This document shows, in pieces, positions 16,943-25,916 of a stretch of 64,000 bases of DNA (position 1 is its first letter; each line of letters starts with the position of its first letter). This DNA is from Streptomyces violascens (GTDB lineage: Bacteria; Actinomycetota; Actinomycetes; Streptomycetales; Streptomycetaceae). The notes under the pieces are model-generated. The model saw nothing but the letters and a program-made list of their open reading frames with translations. It was not told where the DNA came from and searched no databases. Made by a program: the position numbers and the translations under genes. Where the stretch lies: contig NZ_BMUA01000030.1 in assembly GCF_014649955.1 (NCBI RefSeq), positions 1 to 64,000 of the forward strand, written 5' to 3'.

Positions 16943-17049
16943 AGACTTTTTGACACCGTTCTATGGGCATCATTCGGGCCCGATCCAGCCGTGAACCCGC
17001 CCGTCCCGATCTTCGAAGATGAGCAGTGGCACATCCCGAGCCAGTCGAA

Positions 17050-17083
17050 CCGCAAAGGGTTCTTCGCGAAGAACCCTTTGCGG
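17050..17083. promoter_or_regulatory. 34-bp perfect palindrome, probable ArsR operator
   Basis: Arms at 17050-17066 and 17067-17083 are exact complements with no spacer, centred on TTCG/CGAA. It ends 15 nt before the preferred ATG of the ArsR regulator at 17099. ArsR proteins bind such palindromes to repress their own operon, so autoregulation is the simplest reading. As RNA it would also fold into a strong hairpin. Confidence 0.75.
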
Positions 17084-17098
17084 ACTACCGTCTATCGC

Positions 17099-17764
17099 AT
17101 GGCTGATGCAGTGGAGAGGCCGGATGGCCCGAACGTTGAAGCGGACTCGGTTGTCCTGGATGCCAAGGGGCTGCGTGCCCTGGCGCATCCGGTGCGCGTG
17201 CAGTTGGTCGGGCTGCTGCGGAAGTATGGCCCGTCGACGGCCACCCGCCTCGCGGAGCGGCTGGGCGTGAATTCCGGTACGGCCAGCTACCACCTCCGGC
17301 AGCTCGGCGCGGCCGGTTTCGTCGAGGAAGACACCGAACGCGGCAACGCGCGAGAGCGATGGTGGCGTTCGGTGCACCGGACGACCTGGTTCAACGATCC
17401 GGAGCTAGCCGAGCGGGAACCCGAGGCCGCGCTGGCCTACCAGCAGTCCGTCGCCTCCATCTACACCCTGCGCACGCAGCAGACCCTGAACGAGCTTCAG
17501 ACGATGCCCCGCGCATGGCGGAACACCTTCGACATGAGCGACTGGGCCCTGCGGCTCACGCCCGAGGAAGCCGCCGCCCTGTACCGCGAGTTGACGGACG
17601 TCATCGCCCGCTACCGGCGAGACGCGCCGGAGACGGCAGCGACTGCCCCCGAGGGAGCCGAACGGGTCGCCGTGATCACGCAGATCCTGCCCGAACTGGA
17701 TGCGCCTGCCGCGTCGTCGCTCCCTTCCGGCCCTCAGGAAGAAGAAGGAAGCCCGACGTCATGA
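17099..17764 (+). CDS. ArsR-family transcriptional regulator
   Basis: The frame is open from 16991, but the ATG at 17099 is preferred. It places the palindrome outside the gene and the winged-helix domain near the N-terminus. The 221-residue protein has the motif LRALAHPVRVQLVGLL, a recognition helix (NSGTASYHLRQLGAAGFV), then a longer C-terminal helical region (about 100-221) seen in ArsR proteins that sense small molecules. No clear metal-binding Cys cluster is visible, so a drug-like ligand is more likely than a metal. Its stop overlaps the transporter ATG (ATGA), so the two genes are translationally coupled. Confidence 0.85.
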   Translation: MADAVERPDGPNVEADSVVLDAKGLRALAHPVRVQLVGLLRKYGPSTATRLAERLGVNSGTASYHLRQLGAAGFVEEDTERGNARERWWRSVHRTTWFNDPELAEREPEAALAYQQSVASIYTLRTQQTLNELQTMPRAWRNTFDMSDWALRLTPEEAAALYRELTDVIARYRRDAPETAATAPEGAERVAVITQILPELDAPAASSLPSGPQEEEGSPTS

Positions 17765-19098
17765 CCGACGACGCCTCGGAGGCCGGCGGCATACCCGGCA
17801 AAAGGTCCTTACGGCCGCTGGGTGGAGTGCTGGCGGCCATGATTGTGTCGCTGACCGGCACGCGGATCTCCGTTGTGGCACTGCCCTGGTTCGTCCTCGT
17901 CACAACCGGCAGCGCCACCCAGACCGGACTGGTCGCCTTCTGCGAGATGACTCCCTACGTGGTGGTCAAGGCGTTCACCGGGCCGCTAGTGGACCGGATC
18001 GGCCCGCGGGCCGTTTCCTGGACCACCGATCTGGCCAGCGCGACCGCCGCCGCCGCGGTTCCCCTGCTCCACGCCCTGGACCTGCTGTCCTTTCCCCTTC
18101 TCCTGGTTCTGGTCGCGCTGATCGGCGCGGCCCGGGGGCCCGGCGACCTGGCCAAGGAGGTGATGGTCCCGGAGGCGGCTGAACGCGGCCGGGTACCGCT
18201 GGAGCGGGCCACCGGTCTGGCCGGTGTGATCGAGCGGCTCGCCTCTACCATCGGCCTGGCGGTCGGCGGATCCCTGGTGGCGCTGCTCGGTCCCCTGACC
18301 GGACTCGCAGTCAACGCGGGCTGCTTCGCCCTCGGATCGCTGATCATCAAACTCGCGCTGTCTCGCGGCATGGGGCACGCGATCGAGGAAGCCCCCTCGC
18401 CCGCAGGGGAAACGGGACCGGGCTACTGGCGTCGGTTCGGCGAAGGCTTCACCTTCCTGCGCGGCGAGCCGCTGCTGCTCACCGTCATCATCATGGTCGG
18501 CATCACCAACCTGCTGGACGCGGCGATCACCTCGGTGCTCGTACCCGTCTGGGCCGGGGAGTCCGGCAATGGACCGACCGCAATCGGCCTGATGGGCAGC
18601 GCGATGGGGGCCGCGGCGGTCTGCGGGAGCCTGATCGCCGCAGTGGTCGCGCACCGGCTGGGGCGGCGGATGGTGGTTCTCACAGGGTTCCTGCTGGCCG
18701 GGGCACCGAGGTTCCTGATCCTCACCTTCGATGCCCCGTTGGGGGTGGTACTGGCCGTCTTCGCAATCAGTGGGTTCGGTGCCGGCTTCGTCAACCCAGT
18801 GCTGGGGGCCGTCCTCGTCGAGCGGGTGCCGCGCCGGATGCTGGGCCGGGTCAACGCCCTCGGTGACTCGCTGGCCTGGGCAGGCATCCCTCTCGGCGGG
18901 CTGCTCGCCGGGGCGGCGGTGACCGCTGTCGGACTCGTCCCGGTGCTGCTCGCCTGCGGCACCGCGTACTTCCTCACCACGAATCTGGCTGGACTGCGGC
19001 CGGAATGGCGCGAGATAAACCGTACGCGTGGGCGGGGCGTCGTGAAGCCGCATTCCAAGGAAGACGCCTCACAAAGCAGTGCGAATGTAGCGACATGA
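17761..19098 (+). CDS. MFS efflux transporter
   Basis: The ATG at 17761 overlaps the regulator stop by 4 nt. The 445-residue product has about 12 hydrophobic segments and the MFS loop motif GPLVDRIGPR after the second segment. Its order resembles macrolide-efflux (MefA-like) and related drug exporters. Coupling to an ArsR regulator with a strong operator suggests induction by the exported compound. The substrate is not readable from sequence. The pair sits between Tn3 resolvase and transposase remnants, so it probably arrived as a transposon passenger. Confidence 0.85.
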   Translation: MTDDASEAGGIPGKRSLRPLGGVLAAMIVSLTGTRISVVALPWFVLVTTGSATQTGLVAFCEMTPYVVVKAFTGPLVDRIGPRAVSWTTDLASATAAAAVPLLHALDLLSFPLLLVLVALIGAARGPGDLAKEVMVPEAAERGRVPLERATGLAGVIERLASTIGLAVGGSLVALLGPLTGLAVNAGCFALGSLIIKLALSRGMGHAIEEAPSPAGETGPGYWRRFGEGFTFLRGEPLLLTVIIMVGITNLLDAAITSVLVPVWAGESGNGPTAIGLMGSAMGAAAVCGSLIAAVVAHRLGRRMVVLTGFLLAGAPRFLILTFDAPLGVVLAVFAISGFGAGFVNPVLGAVLVERVPRRMLGRVNALGDSLAWAGIPLGGLLAGAAVTAVGLVPVLLACGTAYFLTTNLAGLRPEWREINRTRGRGVVKPHSKEDASQSSANVAT

Positions 19099-19199
19099 CG
19101 TCTACGGGAGGGAGGCGGACCATCTGGTCTTCTTCTCCCTCCCACCGCTCCTTCTGACCTCGCCCACGCTTCACGCACGCTCAGATGACTGCTGGTCGG

Positions 19200-19930
19200 A
19201 GGCGTCCGCCGAAACTCGGGGCCCGGAAGTTTGACCGCAGCAAGGTCGAGGCGGGTGTCCATGTCGAGGTTGACCTCCCCGTACGGTCGCACGTGGGACC
19301 AGAACAGCGGGGTCAGGCCGCGCCGATCAGCAGGCGTGAGAAGCTCGGCCCACTCCGGTTCGCCGAGGATGTCCTGGAACATCAGGGTGTTCACGAAGAC
19401 CAGGGCCGATTGCAGAATCCGCAGGCACAGGACGAACATCTCCTGCTCGTCACGCCGGTTCGAGGCGATCTCTCCGCCCTTGCCGTAGGCGATGACGGAG
19501 TTGGCGCCGTTGGAGGGCTCCATGACGTTCAGGCCCTCCTCGACCTCCCGCTGAAGGTCGCGCAGCCGCAGGTAGCGGGCCACGAAGATAGTCTTCTGTG
19601 CCCGTCCAACCTCCAGCATGGCCGCGTAGGTCGGGTGGGAAGCGTTGCGGGTGAATCGGCGCAGGATTGCCTCGGTCGACGCAGTCCGCGTACGGATCGC
19701 GGTCGCATACTTGATCATCTGGTCGTACTGCTGGGCGATGAGTTCCCAGCGGATCGGGCGGGTCAGCGCCGGGCCGAGCTGCGGGTAGGCGTCCGGGTCG
19801 CCGGCCACCGGCCACCGGCCACCGGCCGGTACAGCTTGACCTTGTTGATCCGCTTGATGCGCGGCAGCAGGTCGAAGTTCAGCAGCCGAGTGATGCCGAA
19901 CCCGATTTCCGACTTTATGTGGACAGTTCA
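19200..19930 (-). pseudogene. Tn3-family transposase, C-terminal remnant with frameshift
   Basis: The minus-strand frame encodes conserved Tn3 transposase sequence: LTRPIRWELIAQQYDQMIKY, EGLNVMEPSNGANSVI, YGKGGEIASNRRDEQEM, ILQSALVFVNTLMFQDIL and LFWSHVRPYGEVNLDM. Upstream of about 19827 the homology (ITRLLNFDLLPRIKRINKVK) continues in another frame. The break coincides with three copies of the 7-mer CCGGCCA at 19801-19821, where the expected protein needs only one. Two extra copies (14 bp) explain the shift. The catalytic N-terminal two thirds are missing. Confidence 0.85.
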
Positions 19931-20017
19931 AGTTGATCATCCTTCGGCGTGTTGTGGGGCTGCGGCGACCATGGGGCCAGTGCGGCGGGTGTCAGTGGGC
20001 TCCGCTTGGATGGCTCC

Positions 20018-20692
20018 GTGTCGGTGCATGAAGTGATCAAGCAGCTGCCTACCATCGCGACGGTCCGCGATCGGTCCAGGGCCCTAGCGATGCTGGACGC
20101 CGTTCTGAGCCCTGAGTGGGAGTGGAGGTACTACTCTTTCGATTCCGGCTGGTCGCCGGGCGAGGAGATGGCCTCGATGAGGGACGGCGCGGGCAACGAC
20201 TACGCCATCGTGTTCTCCGCCGCTGGGGTGTATGCCCAGGCGTGCGACCACGAGTCGCCGATGTCTGCGTATCGCATCTCGCCTCCGGAGCTCTGGCCTG
20301 GGCTCTTCGACTCGGTCCCGGAGGTCTTCCGTCCCTATGTGGACGAGCCCGCCTTCGCCGACCACAACGGACTGCCCCGAGCGACCGTCTGCTTCTGGCG
20401 CGAAGACTCCGACTCGCAGTGGAGGTGCGGCGACGTCCACGTGCCGGACGAGGACATAGGCGACGCTGACGGTGCTGAGTGGCTGTTCGATGTGCTCATC
20501 GCGGGCAGTGCCGAGGCCTACAGGGAGTTCGCAGAGGAGGTCTACGAGGTCACGCTGGATTTGGCCGCGGTTCAAGCGGTTCTTGACTTCACGCCGCTTA
20601 CCCAGGAGATCGTCTCGGCGTTGAACGCGGACGTGACACTTGGTGATCTGGCCAAGGACATCGCCCAGATCGGGTATCCGACGACCGCATGA
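20018..20692 (+). CDS. Conserved hypothetical protein
   Basis: The frame is open from 19949, but a GTG at 20018 gives MSVHEVIKQLPTIATVRDRSRAL, which reads like a natural N-terminus. The 224-residue product is acidic and soluble, rich in Trp/Tyr (EWEWRYYSFDSGWSPGEEMASM), with no signal or membrane segment. This is a sequence type I associate with Streptomyces genomes, without known function; its size and charge would also fit an immunity protein. Neighbours are all remnants, so context gives little help. Confidence 0.6.
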   Translation: MSVHEVIKQLPTIATVRDRSRALAMLDAVLSPEWEWRYYSFDSGWSPGEEMASMRDGAGNDYAIVFSAAGVYAQACDHESPMSAYRISPPELWPGLFDSVPEVFRPYVDEPAFADHNGLPRATVCFWREDSDSQWRCGDVHVPDEDIGDADGAEWLFDVLIAGSAEAYREFAEEVYEVTLDLAAVQAVLDFTPLTQEIVSALNADVTLGDLAKDIAQIGYPTTA

Positions 20693-20694
20693 GT

Positions 20695-21005
20695 GCCAGC
20701 GGCCGGTGTGGCACGTCTGGCCATCTTGGGCTTCAGGCAGGCGGGCCAAGGCGGGATTCCCCCAGGGCGTCGGTGGGATCGTCGAGGGGCTGGCCGAGGT
20801 CGGTCAGCAGCTTCTCGATGCGGCCGGCGGCGCGGCACAGCCCAGCCTGGCCCAGGTGCTGCTGGTACCGGCACCGGGGGCACAGCCCGCGCTGGGGGTA
20901 CTGGTGATCCCACTGCTGGCACCCACCCTCTGCATCGCCAGCTGCGCCGGGGCTGTCCCGGAGCCACCGCCAGGCAGTCCTCGCACTGCCTCATCCGCGC
21001 CATTG
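20695..21005 (-). pseudogene. Zinc-ribbon N-terminal fragment, probably of a tyrosine recombinase-like protein
   Basis: Read on the minus strand, RQCEDCLAVAPGQ continues, after a jump of frame near 20935 caused by a repeated GGTG, as CQQWDHQYPQRGLCPRCRYQQ. This gives CxxC pairs like those at the N-terminus of some Streptomyces integrase-like proteins. The frame ends in a stop near 20707. It points away from the integrase C-terminal fragment that begins about 35 nt further on. The family call is an inference from the Cys spacing. Confidence 0.35.
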
Positions 21006-21029
21006 CGCGGCTCAGTTCGGGGGCTGCAG

Positions 21030-21485
21030 GCGCCCGTCGGCTTGGTGGCTGTCCACGCCATCAAGGTCACCGATATCGCTCAACTGCGCATGAACGCGCC
21101 CGACCTTGGCCACGCAACCCTCACAGTCGACTTGCGCGGCCGGTTGCACACGCTCTATCTCGACACGCTGACCCATCGCCTCCTGGACGAGTGGCTCAAG
21201 GAAAGGCATGACCAGTGGCCCGCATCCCCCAATCCGCACCTGCTGGTGACGACGCACTCGGCGCACCACCCCGCCCTTCCGCCCGTCAGCTACTGCGCGC
21301 TGCGCCGCGCGTTCGACCACACCGGAATCACCCCGCGCCAGATGTGGAGCGACCGTGTGCTGGAAGAGGCCCGACAAACGGCCGACCCGGTACACCTGGT
21401 GCACCTGTTCGGCATCCATCCCGGCACCGCCGTCCGCTACGTCCACACAGCCCACCCCGACAAGGCGCTGCCCCAGATCCGCTGA
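21030..21485 (+). pseudogene. C-terminal fragment of a tyrosine recombinase-like protein
   Basis: The frame encodes LVAVHAIKVTDIAQLRM, a strand region (TLTVDLRGRLHTLYLDTLTHRLL), NPHLLVTTHSAHHPALPPVS and, near the end, ITPRQMWSDRVLEEARQTADP and HPGTAVRYVHTAHP. The order matches the catalytic half of integrases, with the final Tyr kept. The HxLR box is degenerate (TPRQMWSD), and the N-terminal half is missing. The gene begins in mid-domain without a start, so I call it a remnant. Confidence 0.55.
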
Positions 21486-21608
21486 GCCGGAAGGCGTTGT
21501 GCAGCCCGTCTACAACCCACGCCCTGGCCGGCTTTCACATGGCCGGGTGGGCGAAGACTGGCTTCCTCGGGGAGCCAGTGACCGTTGAGCGAGCGCACCA
21601 GTAGCCCA

Positions 21609-22250
21609 CTACAGATCCGCAATCCAGGGATGCCCCGGGTGTACGCGCTCGAGTAGCTCGGCCAGGGTCTCACGCTGAACCGGGGACATGTGTGGGACGG
21701 TCGTGTCGAAGTCTGCTTGATCTTTTCGGCGGGCGTGCTTGGCCTTGAACAGCAGGACCAGTTCGGGCGCCAGATACGGGATGCCGTCTTGGGTGTGGTG
21801 GATGATGTTGCGATAGGGAAGCCGGATCCCCTCATCCCGTCGGCAGATCCAGGTGTCGCCGTCGTGCGGTTCGCGGAACACGTCGAGCAAGTAGTTGCCA
21901 GTGGCCGGATCGCGGAGCCATGTCTGATGTACGGCGGCCAGCACCTCCGGTGCGGCGTCCTCCCAGATCCGGCCGCCGCCTGCCGCGTCGAAGACGTATC
22001 CGGAAAAGCGGTGGCGGACCTCGGGAAAGCTCGCGGCCGGAATCGCGATCTCGATGTCCCCATGTGCGCGCGTCTGTCTGCCGCGGAACAGGTCCAGCGC
22101 CCAGCCCGCGGCCACGTACCAGGGCGTGCCGATCCCGGCCAACTGCTGCGCGACCTCACTAGGGGTCCAGCAGGAAGACCACCTGGTGCGAAGGGCTTCG
22201 ATCTCGTCGGGTGACAGTTCGATGCCGCCGCTGGGCAGTTGCTCGCTCAC
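21609..22250 (-). CDS. Nucleotidyltransferase, aminoglycoside adenylyltransferase-like
   Basis: The 213-residue product has the nucleotidyltransferase core WYVAAGWALDLFRGRQTRAHGDIEIAI, in which Gly-Trp and the two acidic residues of HxDxE would bind the nucleotide-metal complex. LLDVFREPHDGDTW and APELVLLFKAKHARRKDQADF follow, the latter being the third conserved region. This layout is shared by lincosamide/aminoglycoside nucleotidyltransferases and by many housekeeping relatives of unknown substrate. There is no signal peptide. A resistance role is possible but not shown. Confidence 0.75.
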   Translation of the reverse strand: MSEQLPSGGIELSPDEIEALRTRWSSCWTPSEVAQQLAGIGTPWYVAAGWALDLFRGRQTRAHGDIEIAIPAASFPEVRHRFSGYVFDAAGGGRIWEDAAPEVLAAVHQTWLRDPATGNYLLDVFREPHDGDTWICRRDEGIRLPYRNIIHHTQDGIPYLAPELVLLFKAKHARRKDQADFDTTVPHMSPVQRETLAELLERVHPGHPWIADL

Positions 22251-22423
22251 CGCAGGAATCTATCAGTGGTCTCGAAGGGAGCCCCAAGCCACGATCGATG
22301 AAGCAGGCCAGCGGTACCTGGAGCCGTAGACGGCGCATGACCCTAACCCGTGCGCGTTACCGCCGAGAAGACCGACCAACACGCGAGTTCCCCCTTCCGC
22401 CGGGCCGAGACTCTGCGAACCTG

Positions 22424-23044
22424 CGCGCTTCGGTCTTCGACGTGCTGGCCGTGGGCGACGCCGACTGGCGGCCGCAGCCGTACGCCGAACGGCGCGCCGA
22501 GCTGCTGCAGCTCCTGGACGGGGGCCCGGCGACGGTGCGGCCCGTCCCGGCCACCGGCGACGCCCGGGAGGCACTGCTGTGGGTGGGGGCGCTCGACGGA
22601 GTGGAGGGCATCGTCGCCAAGCGGGCCGCCGGCCGGTATGTCGACGGGCTGCGGTCGGGCTGGGTGAAGTGGCGTCAGCGGCACACCACGGAGGCGGTGG
22701 TGATCGGGGTGACCGGGGCGACGCCGGCCGCGCAGGCGTTCGTGCTGGGCCGGCGGTCCGGCGGGCGGATGCGGGCCGTGGGTGTCAGCCTGCCGGTGGG
22801 CGACCGGCTGCGCCGGGAGGTGGCGTCGCTGCTGCGGGCCGCCGGGGAGCGGCAGGAGCTTGCGGGGACGGTCGGCGGCCTGCCGGGCGCCGACCCGGTC
22901 TGGTACGTGCCGGTGGAGCCTGAGGTGGTCGTGGAGATCGAAGTCGACCAGGACCGGCTGGAGTTCGGCCGCTACCGCCACCGGCCGCGCGTCCGGCGCG
23001 TGCGGGGCGATCTGACGCCGGACCTGCTGGCTGAGGATGGGTAG
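22424..23044 (+). pseudogene. C-terminal fragment of an ATP-dependent DNA ligase
   Basis: From about 22424 the frame encodes VFDVLAVGDADWRPQPY (motif III region), VEGIVAKRAAGRYVDG (motif IV), WVKWRQRHTTEAVVIG (motif V) and an OB-fold-like tail ending VRRVRGDLTPDLL. The N-terminal part with the nucleophilic lysine (motif I, KxDG) is absent and the upstream frame is unrelated. It cannot form the ligase-AMP intermediate and is a remnant of a LigD/LigC-type gene. Confidence 0.75.
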
Positions 23045-23053
23045 CAGGGCCGG

Positions 23054-23314
23054 CTACCGGCGGCCGTCGGCGCGGCCGTTCTCCTCGTTGTCGACTGGGC
23101 TCGGGACGGTGCCAGCGCCCTGGCAGTTCTCGCACCGCACGCTGGTCTCGTGGCCGTCGTCGTCCCGGATGGTGATCCACCCTCCGGTGCAGTTACCGCA
23201 GGCGGGCACGCGGGCCTCCAGCAGCCGCAGGGTCAGATTGATCAGCCGTCCGTACCGGCCGTCCCGCTCGATGGCGGGGATGTGCTCCCGGTCGATCCAT
23301 CCCATGCTGTTCAC
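23054..23314 (-). CDS. Small zinc-ribbon protein
   Basis: A GTG at 23314 with GGAGAGG upstream gives 86 residues. An N-terminal helix (DREHIPAIERDGRYGRLINL) is followed by two CxxC knuckles 21 residues apart (CGNCTGG and CENCQGAG), as in DnaJ-type zinc ribbons, and a polar tail. The CxxCxGxG-like knuckles suggest one bound zinc. The role is unknown; such small ribbons bind nucleic acid or protein partners. Confidence 0.6.
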   Translation of the reverse strand: MNSMGWIDREHIPAIERDGRYGRLINLTLRLLEARVPACGNCTGGWITIRDDDGHETSVRCENCQGAGTVPSPVDNEENGRADGRR

Positions 23315-23751
23315 CCGACCCTCTCCCCTACTGTGACGCGCGTCCGGCCCGCGGCGCCAGTGCCATCCGGCGGTGTGGGCGGAGTTGGTGCGCTCAGGCG
23401 TGCGCGTCCTCCTGGGCGCGGCGGCGCTCGGCGGCGGTGGCAGCTCGCCTCGGCGTTCGATGGAGACGGGCGGCATCTCGTCGTCGAGAACCGAAAGGGA
23501 CTGAGCTACGGAGGCGCCTCGCACGGAGTGCGGGGCCTCAGCCCGCGCGATGGTGCTGTGCGTGGCCGGGACGGGTGAGCGGTGATTTCACCGGTCGGTG
23601 TTCGTAGTCGGTCCAGGAAAGCTCGGGGTGGGCGTACACGGAGCGGATGGTGCGCCGGCGCCGGGTGTCAGTGAGGCGGAACTGGCCGGCCTCACCGTGC
23701 GTCCTGCCTGAACAAGCCCAGTATCGGCATGGACCAGTGGAGCCGCCCGCG

Positions 23752-24456
23752 ATGTTCCCGCGCCCCATACCCCCAGCGCCTCCCTGGCCGTACTGCGGGC
23801 AGCCGGGAGTGAACCCTGCCTCCGATCCAGTCGGCTGCCGTGGTGCCCACGTACCCGGCCACACCACATGCCTGGCCCACCTGTCCGACACCGACCGCCG
23901 TGCCTACCTGGCCGGACTAACTCCCGGTGCCGACATCGACCACCGCGGCACCCTCTTCATCCCGCTCCTCCTCAACGAGCTCCTCCACGCCGTGCAAGAT
24001 CCAACCACTGGTTTCGTCCATTGCGGCGAGGCCCTGTTCGAGACGGCAACCTTCATCGGCGCCGCAAAGTTCGAGAGGGCGACGTTCACCGGCGAAGCCG
24101 GTTTTGAAGGGGCGACGTTCACCGGCCCCGCGCGGTTCAACGAGGCGACATTCAGCGTCGAGGGCGTCTTCGGCGAGACGGCATTCACCGGCCACGCACG
24201 GTTCGAAAGAGCGACGTTCCGCACCGCCTGGTTTGAGAGGGCGACGTTCAGCCGCGACGCCCGGTTCAGCGCGGTGCGCTTGTCCCACAGCGCATGGTTC
24301 AGGTGGGCAACTTTCACCGGCACCGCCTGGTTCGACGAGGCACTATTCCGCAGAGGCGCCGAATTCAGCGAGGCAGCCTTCACCGGCCTCGCTGAATTCG
24401 CAAGGGCGATATTTCACGACGACGTCCGGTTCTGTGGGACGACGTTAGCCGTATGA
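23752..24456 (+). CDS. Pentapeptide-repeat protein
   Basis: The ATG at 23752 follows GGAG at 9 nt. The first 60 residues are Pro/Cys rich (PYCGQPGVNP, GCRGAH, TTCLAHL), resembling a small zinc site. From about residue 100 the protein consists of A(x)F repeats with FERATFTG-like units, about 12 pentapeptide pairs, which fold as a right-handed beta-helix. Many Streptomyces relatives continue into a membrane region; this one stops right after the helix. Its stop overlaps an ATG (ATGA at 24453) of a frame that starts like a lipoprotein. Confidence 0.7.
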   Translation: MFPRPIPPAPPWPYCGQPGVNPASDPVGCRGAHVPGHTTCLAHLSDTDRRAYLAGLTPGADIDHRGTLFIPLLLNELLHAVQDPTTGFVHCGEALFETATFIGAAKFERATFTGEAGFEGATFTGPARFNEATFSVEGVFGETAFTGHARFERATFRTAWFERATFSRDARFSAVRLSHSAWFRWATFTGTAWFDEALFRRGAEFSEAAFTGLAEFARAIFHDDVRFCGTTLAV

Positions 24457-24620
24457 GACGACGTGCAGTGCTGGCGGTGTGTGCCGGGACGCTGGTGACC
24501 ATGGCGACGACGCAATGTGGCTCGGATTCCGCCCCAGCGCCCCGGCCCGTCTCGGCGACGCCGACGCGGCCCCTCAGGCCCCCCCGAAATGGATGCGGCT
24601 CATGGCATGACGACAGCCAA
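24453..24620 (+). pseudogene. Possible truncated lipoprotein start
   Basis: The ATG overlaps the preceding stop (ATGA). The first 22 residues look like a lipoprotein signal (basic start, hydrophobic core, then TTQC) followed by a Ser/Pro/Ala linker. The frame then runs antisense into the monooxygenase gene with no protein-like character. I read it as a 3'-truncated remnant. Confidence 0.3.
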
Positions 24621-24695
24621 CGCCGCGCCGCAGGGGTGGTGGCTCCCATACGGCGCGGCCGAGGGGCGGTGACAGTGTCGGACGGATGCGGGCGG

Positions 24696-25916
24696 TCAGA
24701 CGAAGGGAGTGATGCGTTCCTCGACTCCCAGCAGCAGCTTGCCGTAGATCTCCATGCCCACCGCGGGCGTGGACGCCGCATGACGGCCGGCCACGCTCAG
24801 GTCGCGCCAGATGCGTTGCAGCGCGTTGGTGTCCGCGAAGGATCCGGCACCGTGCACATGGACCAGGGTGTCGACGGCGGACAGGAGGTTCCCGATGGCG
24901 TGGCCAGTATCGGCCCGTACGCGCGCCCTGGACAGCAGGTCGAGGTCGGTGCCCCGCGCCGCGGCCGTGTCGAGGTCGGCGGCGGCCCGGTGCGCGTGCA
25001 GGTGGGCGGTATCGATCTTCATAGCGGCCTCGGCGACCTGCAACTGCACGCCGACCGACTCCGCCTGGGTCTCGTAGTACGTGTACGAGATCGGCTTGGT
25101 CGCGGCTTTCTCCGTGACGAGCTTCAACGCGGCTCGCCCGAGGCCGAGTTGGGGCCCGGCCAGGCCGACGGCCAGCAACGGGGAGAACGCGGTGCGGAAG
25201 AGTCCGGTCGCGCCGTGGTCGGCGGGGACGTCGCCCTCGATGGCGCGCGGCACGGACATCACCCGGTGCTCGGGCACGAAGACGTCCTCGGCGATCAGGC
25301 AATTACTGGCGGTGCCGCGCAGCCCGGCGACGAACCAGGTGTCCTCCAGGGACAGTTCGAACCGCGGTACCAGCACCATCGCCTGGTCGACCACCTCGCC
25401 CTTCTCGTCGGTGACCGGCATGCCCAGGACGGCCCAGCCGGAGTGCGAGGACCCCGAGTTGTAGTACCAGCGACCCGACATCCGCCAGCCACCCGTCACC
25501 TTGCGGCTGGTGGCGGTCGGGCTGAACACCCCGGTGACCCGGGCCTGGGGATCGGCGAAGACCTCCTCCTGCGCCTGCTCCGGGAAGAGCGCGGCCAGCC
25601 AGTTGCACATGTTGACCACTCCGGCCACCCAGCCCGTCGACCCGTCGCCCTCGGCTATCGCGGCCGTCACGTCGAGCAGGGTGCGCACATCGCACTCGTA
25701 GCCGCCGAAGCGCCGCGGCACCGTCAGCTTGAACAGCCCCGCCCGCGTCAGGGCGTCGATCACTTCGTCGGTGATCTGGCGGTCCTGATCGATCCGGGCG
25801 GCGTGCTCGCGCAGCAGGGGCTGCAACTCCTCAGCCCGTGCCACGAGTTCCTCACGGGTCGGAAGGGGAGAGTCGGCGGCGGCGGTCTGCACTGCCTGGG
25901 AATCCATGGTGGTCAT
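24696..25916 (-). CDS. Acyl-CoA-dehydrogenase-fold flavin monooxygenase (oxygenase component)
   Basis: The start at 25916 is chosen for AGGAG at 7 nt. The 406-residue protein has the acyl-CoA dehydrogenase fold (VPRRFGGYE, GSTGWVAGVVNMCNW, TGGWRMSGRWYYNSG, SSHSGWAVLG, a final helical bundle). The SGSSHSGW area and lack of the catalytic Glu region place it nearer to group D flavin monooxygenases (HsaA, HpaB-C2, DszC-like), which hydroxylate aromatic or heterocyclic substrates using reduced flavin. The flavin reductase is encoded immediately upstream. The frame is also open to an ATG at 26084 that overlaps the reductase stop, giving a possible 56-residue extension, less likely. Confidence 0.8.
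   Translation of the reverse strand: MTTMDSQAVQTAAADSPLPTREELVARAEELQPLLREHAARIDQDRQITDEVIDALTRAGLFKLTVPRRFGGYECDVRTLLDVTAAIAEGDGSTGWVAGVVNMCNWLAALFPEQAQEEVFADPQARVTGVFSPTATSRKVTGGWRMSGRWYYNSGSSHSGWAVLGMPVTDEKGEVVDQAMVLVPRFELSLEDTWFVAGLRGTASNCLIAEDVFVPEHRVMSVPRAIEGDVPADHGATGLFRTAFSPLLAVGLAGPQLGLGRAALKLVTEKAATKPISYTYYETQAESVGVQLQVAEAAMKIDTAHLHAHRAAADLDTAAARGTDLDLLSRARVRADTGHAIGNLLSAVDTLVHVHGAGSFADTNALQRIWRDLSVAGRHAASTPAVGMEIYGKLLLGVEERITPFV

Larger units (their letters stand above)
16214..19930. mobile_element. Decayed Tn3-family unit with ArsR-MFS passenger genes
   Basis: A resolvase remnant (16.2-16.9 kb) and a Tn3 transposase remnant (19.2-19.9 kb), both on the minus strand, bracket an intact regulator-transporter pair on the plus strand. 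I did not find a convincing pair of 38-bp Tn3 inverted ends, so the borders are approximate. Both recombination genes are broken, so the unit should no longer move by itself. Confidence 0.6.

Noticed and set aside
18423-19200. Extension of the Tn3 transposase frame under the MFS gene
   Set aside because: Transposase homology ends near 19,200; beyond that the frame is the antisense of the transporter.
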